From Thermoflavimicrobium daqui (GTDB lineage: Bacteria > Bacillota > Bacilli > Thermoactinomycetales > Thermoactinomycetaceae): DNA of 64,000 bases. Every line of letters begins with the position of its first letter. Position 1 is the first letter of the stretch. Position numbers and translations under genes: made by a program. This document shows, in pieces, positions 1 through 6,669 of the stretch. The notes below the pieces were generated by a model. That model made no database searches, was not told where the DNA came from, and saw only the letters and a list, made by a program, of their open reading frames with translations. The stretch covers positions 124,001-188,000 of the forward strand of contig NZ_KZ845667.1 of the NCBI RefSeq assembly GCF_003313465.1. Direction: 5' to 3'.

Positions 1-1
1 G

Positions 2-583
2 GTTTTTGAAAAAGATATGTTGTTTGCAACCCTTGAAACATCAGTCAGAAACATTAAATTGCCTGACAATAAATCGTTCTTGCTAACAGATACAGTAGGC
101 TTTATAAACAAATTACCTCACCATCTGATTAAAGCATTTCGTTCAACCTTGGAAGAAGTTGCAGAAGCGGATTTACTCATTCATGTAGTTGACTACTCAA
201 TTCCTGAATATCACCAACACATTTCGGTTACAAATGAAACCTTAAAAGAATTAGGTGCTGATCATATTCCTACTATATATGCTTACAATAAAGCTGATTT
301 GGTAGATGGAGAATTTCCCAAGATACAAAGCGATAGTGTATACCTTTCTGCCAAACAAAAAATGGGAATGGATGAGCTGATCCACCTAATTCGCAATCAT
401 ATTTTCCAAGATTTTACCCAATGTGAAATGTTAATCCCATTTGATCAAGGACAGTTGGTTACCTATTTCAATGAAAATGCCCATATTTTATCCACGGATT
501 ATGAAGATCGAGGCACAAAGTTAACATTGGAATGTAAAATTGCTGACTTTGAAAAATATCAACAATATGTCATTCAATCATAA
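2..583 (+). CDS. hflX: GTPase HflX, C-terminal part (runs off the left edge)
   Basis: Ribosome-associated GTPase of the HflX family, which splits stalled or hibernating ribosomes under stress. The frame is already open at base 2, ahead of the first internal ATG at 17, so the true start lies outside the window. Visible are the end of the G2 region (LFATLET), the G3 motif DTVGF, the G4 motif NKAD and the C-terminal domain. The N-terminal ribosome-binding domain and the G1 P-loop are missing only because of the window edge. The frame ends normally at a TAA. Confidence 0.9.
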   Translation, partial: VFEKDMLFATLETSVRNIKLPDNKSFLLTDTVGFINKLPHHLIKAFRSTLEEVAEADLLIHVVDYSIPEYHQHISVTNETLKELGADHIPTIYAYNKADLVDGEFPKIQSDSVYLSAKQKMGMDELIHLIRNHIFQDFTQCEMLIPFDQGQLVTYFNENAHILSTDYEDRGTKLTLECKIADFEKYQQYVIQS

Positions 584-601
584 TGAAAAGGACGTGCATC
601 A

Positions 602-721
602 ATGACTTTATCCAATGAACAAATAATAGAGAAAGCCAAGCGACATGGCCTTATCGTAAAAGCTGTGGCACCGCTGGCAGAAGAGGTGATAAAAACAAAT
701 GGAGATTCGTGCTTTGCGTAG
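602..721 (+). CDS. 39-codon ORF between hflX and the GNAT gene, unassigned
   Basis: A short ORF (starts MTLSNEQIIEK, ends DSCFA) begins 18 bases after the hflX stop behind a plausible ribosome binding site AAAGGAC. It overlaps the first 23 bases of the downstream acetyltransferase in another frame. It could be a real small protein translationally coupled to that gene, or the N-terminal remnant of a lost gene. I do not recognise the sequence. Confidence 0.3.
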   Translation: MTLSNEQIIEKAKRHGLIVKAVAPLAEEVIKTNGDSCFA

Positions 722-1157
722 TGATGAGAAACCACCGTTAGATTTACTCTTACTTGCTGATCCTTCTTTAGAAGTGATTCATAGCTATATGAATCGAGGA
801 TATTGTTACGTTATGGAAAGCGACGGACAAATCATCGGAGTATATGTGTTAATTGATACCCGACCTCAAACTGTAGAACTTGTTAACGTTGCTGTATTAG
901 AGCAAGAACAAGGAAAAGGGATTGGAAAAAAGCTAGTTCTTCATGCGATTGAAACAGCACGATTCATGGGATACAAAACGATAGAGATTGGAACTGGTAA
1001 TTCGAGTATCGCTCAACTAGCTCTATATCAAAAATGTGGTTTTCGTATCGTTGGTGTTGATAGGGATTTTTTCATTATTCATTACCCGCATGCGATTTAC
1101 GAAAATGGAATTAGGTGTCAAGATATGATCCGGCTGTCACAGAATCTTTCTGACTAA
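699..1157 (+). CDS. GNAT-family N-acetyltransferase
   Basis: A 152-residue protein with the GNAT fold, which transfers an acetyl group from acetyl-CoA to an amine. Motif A, the acetyl-CoA pyrophosphate loop, is visible as QGKGIGKKLV around residues 70-79, after the strand TVELVNVAV. The C-terminal LALYQKCGF segment is the usual motif B helix and turn. The ATG lies inside the upstream 39-codon ORF, which suggests coupling with hflX. The substrate cannot be told from sequence. A hairpin terminator follows at 1289. Confidence 0.85.
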   Translation: MEIRALRSDEKPPLDLLLLADPSLEVIHSYMNRGYCYVMESDGQIIGVYVLIDTRPQTVELVNVAVLEQEQGKGIGKKLVLHAIETARFMGYKTIEIGTGNSSIAQLALYQKCGFRIVGVDRDFFIIHYPHAIYENGIRCQDMIRLSQNLSD

Positions 1158-1288
1158 GGGCAAAAAGTGATCAATCATTTTACTTCCTATACCTACCTGA
1201 CGACTTTTTCTATGTGTAGCAATATGTTTCATTTCAAATACATTTGTAGTGATCTCTTTAACTCCCATTACACCAACCACTTTATTTA

Positions 1289-1320
1289 CCTCTACCCAAA
1301 CGGTGGTAGAGGTTTTTCTT
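1289..1320 (+). terminator. Rho-independent terminator after the GNAT gene
   Basis: An 8-bp perfect stem CCTCTACC/GGTAGAGG with an 8-base loop is followed at once by TTTTTCTT. It sits about 130 bases after the GNAT stop, and the stretch between them holds no credible gene. Confidence 0.8.
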
Positions 1321-1448
1321 CATATATAACAACTATTTGTAGAGAAAGTGACTAACATTTAAGTTCCTCCGATGCCATATGCAAATTCCCAAAATTCACT
1401 ATTTAACATATTATAATAGAGATACGATTCGAAAGGATGGAGATCATA

Positions 1449-2645
1449 TTGAAATTATCAAAAGAACATCTTTGGAAACAGGTAGAGGAAATTTATCTTT
1501 GGCTGGTTGAGATGCGAAGAAATTTTCATGCTGAGCCAGAGTTTGGCATGGAAGAGTTCTTAACGAGACAAAAAATTATTTCTAAGTTGGAAGAGATGGA
1601 TATTCCTTACGAATGCGTGGCAAACACAGGTGTGGTAGGGATCATTCGTGGTGCCAAAGAGGGGAAAACAGTGGCTCTTCGTGCTGATATGGATGCTTTA
1701 CCCATCCATGAAGAGAATGATCTTTCCTATCAGTCCAAATTTCCTGGTAAAATGCACGCTTGTGGACATGATGCCCATATGACCATCTTGTTAGGAGCAG
1801 CTAAGCTCTTACAAGAATATAGACATTTTTTCTCCGGTAATGTCAAGCTCTTTTTTCAACCGGCAGAAGAAACAGTTGGGGGGGCAAAACCGATGATAGA
1901 AGAAGGTGTTTTAGAAAATCCAAAAGTAGATGCCATCTTTGGAGTCCATGTAGCCCCTCATATTCCTGTAGGGCAAATTGCTGTGAAATACGGACAAATG
2001 TATGCTTCTTCAGATACGATCCATATCCAAATCGTTGGAGAAAATGGCCATGGTGCCTATCCACATACAGGAAAAGATGCGATTGTGATTGCAGCACAGG
2101 TGATTCAATCTTTACAAACCATCGTTAGTCGTAATGTGGACCCCAGGCAATCTGCTGTTCTGTCGATCGGTGTTATCCAAGGAGGGACACAAGCAAATAT
2201 TATTGCGAATAAAGTAGAATTAACAGGAACTGTACGTACTCTGAATCAACAGATTCGAAAAACAGTGCTTCAACGTATTGAAGAAATGGTATCTTTGGTA
2301 GCACGTAGCATGGGAGGGGAATCTAATCTCCGAGTCGTGGAAGGATACTGCTCTTTACATAATGATAAGGATATGGTTGACTTGGTAAAACAAACAGGTC
2401 AATTTCTACTTGGAGAGCATCAAGTGCAAGTGGAAGAGTTGCCTAGTTTAGGAGTCGAAGATTTTGCTTTCTTTCTAAAAGATGTCCCTGGTGCTTTTTA
2501 TCGCATAGGTTGCAGAAATGAAGAGATGGGATGTGTCTATGACTTACATCATCCACGATTTAATCTGGATGAAAAATGTCTTAAAATTGGCACAGCGATG
2601 CAGGTAGCTAATGCTCTTCGATTTTTAGGTGTGTCGATTCAATAG
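1449..2645 (+). CDS. M20-family amidohydrolase (N-acyl amino acid / hippurate hydrolase type)
   Basis: A metal-dependent amidohydrolase of peptidase family M20D, which removes an acyl group from an N-acylated amino acid or amide. RADMDALP, HACGHDAHM and PAEE supply the usual metal ligands and catalytic Glu, and a His/Gly-rich dimerisation domain (NGHGAYPHTGKDA) follows. I chose the TTG at 1449 because AAGGATGG (1433-1440) is then 8 bases upstream. The in-frame ATG at 1437 falls inside that site. A TATAAT box is visible at 1412-1417. The length (about 398 residues) is normal for the family; the acyl substrate is unknown. Confidence 0.88.
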   Translation: MKLSKEHLWKQVEEIYLWLVEMRRNFHAEPEFGMEEFLTRQKIISKLEEMDIPYECVANTGVVGIIRGAKEGKTVALRADMDALPIHEENDLSYQSKFPGKMHACGHDAHMTILLGAAKLLQEYRHFFSGNVKLFFQPAEETVGGAKPMIEEGVLENPKVDAIFGVHVAPHIPVGQIAVKYGQMYASSDTIHIQIVGENGHGAYPHTGKDAIVIAAQVIQSLQTIVSRNVDPRQSAVLSIGVIQGGTQANIIANKVELTGTVRTLNQQIRKTVLQRIEEMVSLVARSMGGESNLRVVEGYCSLHNDKDMVDLVKQTGQFLLGEHQVQVEELPSLGVEDFAFFLKDVPGAFYRIGCRNEEMGCVYDLHHPRFNLDEKCLKIGTAMQVANALRFLGVSIQ

Positions 2646-2724
2646 TTATAGATATTTCATTTATTTTGTGTACGGAAACGATTCGTGCTTTTTTGGGATA
2701 TTAAGTTGATTGGAGTGAGGTAGT

Positions 2725-3270
2725 TTGTCTGACCCCGTCATTGTTGTTCCGTATGACCCTCAGTGGATTAAATTATTTCATGAAACTGCACATCAGCTTC
2801 GAACGATTTTAGGAGATAGAGCAGTAAGGATTGATCATATTGGCTCGACATCGATACCCGGTTTAGATGCTAAGCCAATCATTGACATTCAAATCTCCGT
2901 GCCTTCTTTAGATCATCCTCATGAATTGATAGATCCTCTTGAAAAAGAGGGCTTTAGATTCCGCCAGCATAATCCAGATCGTTCCAAATGTTTTTTTAGA
3001 GAGCCATTAGGAAACAGAAGAACTCATATTCATGTTAGGCAAGAAGGCAGTTGGTCTCAACAGCTAACATTATTGTTCCGAGACTATTTGCGCAACCATC
3101 CTAAAGATTGCAAAGCATACGCAGAATTAAAATATCAGCTAGCCAAACTTTATATGTATGATCGTCCAAAATATACAGAATCCAAGGCACCATTTATTTG
3201 GACTATATTGCAAAAAGCTGACTTATGGAGCCGTGAAATTGGATGGAAACCAAAGGATACGGATGCTTAG
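2725..3270 (+). CDS. GrpB-family protein (nucleotidyltransferase-like fold)
   Basis: A 181-residue member of the GrpB/UPF0157 family. The conserved start VVPYDPQW and the motif HIGSTSIPGLDAKPIID are clear; the latter resembles the GS...D core of minimal nucleotidyltransferases. No member reaction is firmly known to me. The start is TTG behind GGAGTGAGG. A weak hairpin at 3277 ends the unit. Confidence 0.85.
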   Translation: MSDPVIVVPYDPQWIKLFHETAHQLRTILGDRAVRIDHIGSTSIPGLDAKPIIDIQISVPSLDHPHELIDPLEKEGFRFRQHNPDRSKCFFREPLGNRRTHIHVRQEGSWSQQLTLLFRDYLRNHPKDCKAYAELKYQLAKLYMYDRPKYTESKAPFIWTILQKADLWSREIGWKPKDTDA

Positions 3271-3276
3271 TCTATT

Positions 3277-3310
3277 AACCCGTATTCTACGGATATGGGT
3301 TATATTCTAT
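3277..3310 (+). terminator. Probable terminator after the GrpB-family gene
   Basis: Stem AACCCGTAT / ATATGGGTT (one G-U pair) with a short loop, followed by a T-rich but interrupted tail. It lies 7 bases after the stop codon. Confidence 0.5.
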
Positions 3311-3491
3311 TTATTACGACTAGAGAAAAGCAAGCATAAAGTAGAAGAGACAATCCCATTGATAATGCCAAACCAATGTGAGAAGAAATTAAAAACGAAT
3401 GGAAGTGGTACTCCTCAGATTGAATTAGTTGGTGCTAGTAGTATAATGACTTGTATTAACTAAGGATTTAATAGTTGAAAGGAAGATACCC

Positions 3492-4112
3492 ATGCATTTG
3501 TTATTATTAGGGGCAACAGGGCGAGTTGGTAACCTAGTATTACGAAAAGCTTTACAAGATGGACATCAAGTAACTGTTTTGGTTCGCAACCCAGATCGTT
3601 TAAATATCAATGATTCAAATCTTACGGTATATCAAGGGAATGTCAGAAACAAAAACGACCTAAAAGCCGTAATGAAGGGAAAAGATGTCGTGTTAAGTGC
3701 ACTTAGTACAGATGGAACGACAACATTATCTGATAGTATCCCTTTCATTATCGAAGCGATGGAGGAAGAAAAAGTAAAACGGATTATTACAATAGGGACA
3801 GCTGGCATTTTGCAAAGTCGGAGCGAACCCAATCTACTCCGTTATCAATCAAGTGAATCGAAGCGAAAATTAACACGGGCAGCTGGGGAACATCATCAAG
3901 TTTTTATTAAGTTAGCTCAGTCGAATCTAGACTGGACGATCATATGTCCTACCTATCTACCCGATGGAGAAGAGATGGGTCATTATCGAGTTGAGCGAAA
4001 CTTTCTACCTGAAGGAGGAGCAAGTATATCCGTCTCAGATACGGCCTCATTTATGTATCAACAAATAACCAGCGATCAATATGTTGGCGTAAGAGTAGGG
4101 ATTGCATACTGA
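3492..4112 (+). CDS. NAD(P)-binding oxidoreductase, atypical SDR (NmrA/flavin reductase-like)
   Basis: A 206-residue single Rossmann-fold protein. The N-terminus carries the dinucleotide motif GATGRVG at residues 7-13 and the NADP-favouring VRNP after strand 2. The later segment LDWTIICPTYL is typical of the biliverdin-reductase-B/NmrA-like group. It lacks the YxxxK pair of classical SDRs, so it is an atypical SDR acting as a small NAD(P)H-dependent reductase or a redox sensor. The ribosome binding site is GAAAGGAAG. It stands alone, with no co-transcribed partner. Confidence 0.8.
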   Translation: MHLLLLGATGRVGNLVLRKALQDGHQVTVLVRNPDRLNINDSNLTVYQGNVRNKNDLKAVMKGKDVVLSALSTDGTTTLSDSIPFIIEAMEEEKVKRIITIGTAGILQSRSEPNLLRYQSSESKRKLTRAAGEHHQVFIKLAQSNLDWTIICPTYLPDGEEMGHYRVERNFLPEGGASISVSDTASFMYQQITSDQYVGVRVGIAY

Positions 4113-4200
4113 TGGTTAGAAGTTTTTACTATGGGTAAAGAGCTAGTACAGGTATGTGTATACTCTTTAAATAAAAAGGATAGAGAGGGTAACTGTCTAT

Positions 4201-5124
4201 ATGACCCAGCTAAGAGAAAATAAACCATTTGAACAATTGGTTCAACGGATTAACCCACAATACAAGTTACGCCGTGCATGGAAGTTAAATGGAGGGGTCT
4301 CAGCGCAAGTAACAGCACTAGAGGTTGAATATCCGAATGGTCAAATGAAGAAGTTGATTGTACGTCAGCATGGTACTGTAGATCTTAAACAAAATCCGTA
4401 CGTGGCAGCAGATGAGTTCAAACTCTTGCAAATACTGCAGCATGAGGGTCTTCCTATACCAACTCCTTATTATCTTGACCAATCGAAAGACATTTTCTCT
4501 ACACCATACATCGTGATTGAATTTATTGAAGGTCGGACAGAGCTTACACCTTCTAATTTGACTTATTTTATCTCCCAGCTAGCGTCAAATTTAGCTCAAA
4601 TTCATCATTTAGATAGCTCAAGTCTTGATTTATCCTTTCTACCAAAACAAGAAAAAATATACGCCAAAAAACTAAGCGAACGTCCTAGTATTCTTGATGA
4701 ATCGTTAAATGAAGGGCTCATCCGAGATGCATTGGAATCGGTTTGGCCACCACCTCAACTAAATCAATCTGTACTGCTTCACGGAGATTTTTGGCCTGGC
4801 AATATCTTATGGAAAGATGGTCAAATTGTCGGGATCATCGACTGGGAGGACGCAGCATTCGGAGATCCATTAGCCGATGTTGCTAATAGTAGACTGGAAA
4901 TCTTATGGGCATTTGGTGTTGATGCTATGAATGACTTTACATATAAGTATAAATCGATAATGAAAACAATAGACTTTACCAATCTCCCTTACTGGGACCT
5001 ATGTGCTGCTTTACGTCCGGCTTCTAAAATTTCTGAATGGGGATTGGACGAAAAAACGGAAAGAACCATGCGAGAAAAACATAAATTTTTCGTAAATCAG
5101 GCATTTGAAAAGTTATCTAGTTAG
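4201..5124 (+). CDS. Phosphotransferase of the APH/choline-kinase fold
   Basis: A 307-residue protein with the aminoglycoside phosphotransferase fold. The Brenner motif HGDFWPGNIL (about residue 193) supplies the catalytic Asp, and IIDWEDAAFGDP supplies the metal-binding Asp. The N-lobe has the Val/Lys strand (LIVRQHG) and VIEFIEG hinge. Such proteins phosphorylate antibiotics, sugars, homoserine or other small hydroxyl compounds; nothing here fixes the substrate. It is the first of three unrelated kinase-fold genes in the window. A terminator follows at 5141. Confidence 0.85.
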   Translation: MTQLRENKPFEQLVQRINPQYKLRRAWKLNGGVSAQVTALEVEYPNGQMKKLIVRQHGTVDLKQNPYVAADEFKLLQILQHEGLPIPTPYYLDQSKDIFSTPYIVIEFIEGRTELTPSNLTYFISQLASNLAQIHHLDSSSLDLSFLPKQEKIYAKKLSERPSILDESLNEGLIRDALESVWPPPQLNQSVLLHGDFWPGNILWKDGQIVGIIDWEDAAFGDPLADVANSRLEILWAFGVDAMNDFTYKYKSIMKTIDFTNLPYWDLCAALRPASKISEWGLDEKTERTMREKHKFFVNQAFEKLSS

Positions 5125-5140
5125 GCTATTATGATATTTC

Positions 5141-5172
5141 AAAGCTACTTGCCTTCATGGAAGTGGCTTTTT
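5141..5172 (+). terminator. Rho-independent terminator
   Basis: Stem AAAGCTACTT / AAGTGGCTTT with one G-U pair and a 10-base loop, running into TTTTTA. It is 16 bases after the kinase-fold gene. Confidence 0.7.
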
Positions 5173-5286
5173 ACTTATGATAAAAACGTAAAACAAAACT
5201 TAACATCTAAGGAAATCTACATGGAGAGTTCTCATGAATATACTTAGATGAGAACCATTTATTAATATAGATACGGGGTGTATATA

Positions 5287-6216
5287 TTGAAGATCATAAA
5301 GCCGAGAGGATTGAAACTAGGAGATACGGTAGGAATAATAGCACCCGCAAGTCCAACACCACATGAAGCAATCAACCAGTCTATTGCCATTTTTCAGCGA
5401 TTTGGTTATGAAGTCAGGCTTGGCAAAACTGTAGGGCAAGAATTTGGTTACTTATCAGGAAGTGATTGGTGTCGTGTACAAGATATTCACGATATGTTTT
5501 CTGATCCTGAAATTACAGCCATTTTTTGTTTGAGAGGTGGATATGGAACTCCACGAATTCTCGATTTAATCGATTATGACTTAATCCGGGAAAATCCCAA
5601 AATTTTTGTTGGGTATAGTGATATTACGGGATTACTTACAGCTATTCATCAATGTACGGGTCTTGTCACATTTCACGGACCGATGATTGCAGAGCTAGCA
5701 AATAAGAAAGATCCACCATCATGGTCAACACTTTTTCGACATCTTACCAATCCCATTACAGTAGAACCTTATTTTTCTGATACAAAAGATGCTTATACGA
5801 TCGTTCCAGGTATAGCTGAAGGAGAAATAGTAGGAGGAAATCTTTCACTTTTGGTTTCTACATTAGGTACGCCTTATGAAATCGATACAGAGGATAAGAT
5901 CTTATTTATCGAAGATGTGGGAGAAGAGACTTATTCGGTAGATCGGATGCTCACTCAATTAAGACTGGCGGGAAAATTAGAATCAGCCAACGGGATTGTA
6001 GTAACTAATATGAGTGAAATGATTAAAAATACCAATAAGCCTAACTTTACTATCAAGCAAGTTTTAACAGATATTTTACACCCCCTCGGCATTCCTTGCT
6101 TTTATGGTCTCCAGATAGGACATTGTCAGCCTAATCTTACCGTACCCATAGGAGTTCAAGTTCAACTGGATGCGACCAAAAGGATACTAGCATTTTTAGA
6201 GAGGGGGATTATATAA
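5287..6216 (+). CDS. S66 family LD-carboxypeptidase / MccF-like serine peptidase
   Basis: A 309-residue S66 peptidase, a family that trims the D-Ala from tetrapeptide muropeptides (LdcA) or inactivates microcin C (MccF). The Ser of FVGYSDITG, the Glu of LFIEDVGEE and the His of IGHCQPN form the Ser-Glu-His triad. There is no signal peptide, so it acts in the cytoplasm, consistent with peptidoglycan recycling. I prefer the TTG at 5287 because GGGGTG then sits at good spacing. The in-frame GTG at 5278 is part of that site. Confidence 0.87.
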   Translation: MKIIKPRGLKLGDTVGIIAPASPTPHEAINQSIAIFQRFGYEVRLGKTVGQEFGYLSGSDWCRVQDIHDMFSDPEITAIFCLRGGYGTPRILDLIDYDLIRENPKIFVGYSDITGLLTAIHQCTGLVTFHGPMIAELANKKDPPSWSTLFRHLTNPITVEPYFSDTKDAYTIVPGIAEGEIVGGNLSLLVSTLGTPYEIDTEDKILFIEDVGEETYSVDRMLTQLRLAGKLESANGIVVTNMSEMIKNTNKPNFTIKQVLTDILHPLGIPCFYGLQIGHCQPNLTVPIGVQVQLDATKRILAFLERGII

Positions 6217-6538
6217 ATTTCCTCCTGTCCAGTAGCTTCCCTCTCAACCATACCTCACAATTAAATAACCTGAATATCAGATCTCACAGTCTAGGTATAG
6301 CTTAGGATTAATTTCCTGCTATGCTTAGGTTGTTTATACATAAAAGGATTTTAAAAGGAGAAGATTTCATGGGATTACAGTGTTTGAGTTACTCAGAAGA
6401 TGGATAACCAGATATAAAGCCCAATTAAAGTGATCAAAAAGGTAGGAACCGTTTAATTCCCATTCTAAAATAAGCTCCTTGACTTACTTAAACCGTCTTC
6501 ATCTTATGAAAATAGATAGTATCCTTTATCAAACTATA
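6217..6538. other. Intergenic stretch with coding debris
   Basis: No intact gene. A strong site AAAAGGAGAAG leads into an ATG at 6369 that opens only 12 codons. In the next frame, an uninterrupted peptide (ITVFELLRRWITRYKAQLK) ends at a TGA near 6433. This looks like the worn start or end of a lost gene. The rest is AT-rich with no feature I can name. Confidence 0.35.
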
Positions 6539-6567
6539 TTGACCACTAGGTCAATGAGGTTTATAAT
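6539..6567 (+). promoter_or_regulatory. Promoter with TetR-type palindromic operator
   Basis: TTGACC (6539-6544), a 17-base spacer and TATAAT (6562-6567) form a near-consensus sigma-A promoter. The sequence TTGACCACTAGGTCAA (6539-6554) is a perfect 6-4-6 inverted repeat covering the -35 box and spacer. This is the geometry of a TetR-family operator. It lies 100 bases upstream of the rifampin phosphotransferase gene. Confidence 0.7.
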
Positions 6568-6663
6568 ATGACAAAAGAACAGGAAAAATCTAAATTCATT
6601 ATTTGCCATTACAGAACATACGTTTATGCATCCAACCTCATACTTGATAAAAAAGGGAAGTGA
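6568..6663 (+). pseudogene. Probable collapsed tetR-family gene (31 codons left)
   Basis: The ORF starts MTKEQEKSK behind GAGGT, a typical TetR N-terminus, and stops after 31 codons just before the next gene. One base out of frame, the DNA reads SLFAITEHTFMHPTSYLI, resembling the helix 1 pattern of a TetR DNA-binding domain (AxxLF...G...TS). I infer a frameshift plus a large internal deletion that removed the rest of the regulator. Its likely operator and the neighbouring phosphotransferase remain. Similarity was judged by eye. Confidence 0.4.
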
Positions 6664-6669
6664 AAGGTT

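Noticed and set aside
1167-1355. 62-codon plus-strand ORF after the GNAT gene
   Set aside because: No ribosome binding site, runs through the terminator hairpin, and the amino-acid composition is that of random AT-rich DNA.
3158-3463. 101-codon ORF overlapping the end of the GrpB-family gene
   Set aside because: Overlaps a well-supported gene in another frame, runs through a probable terminator and has no domain or start signal.
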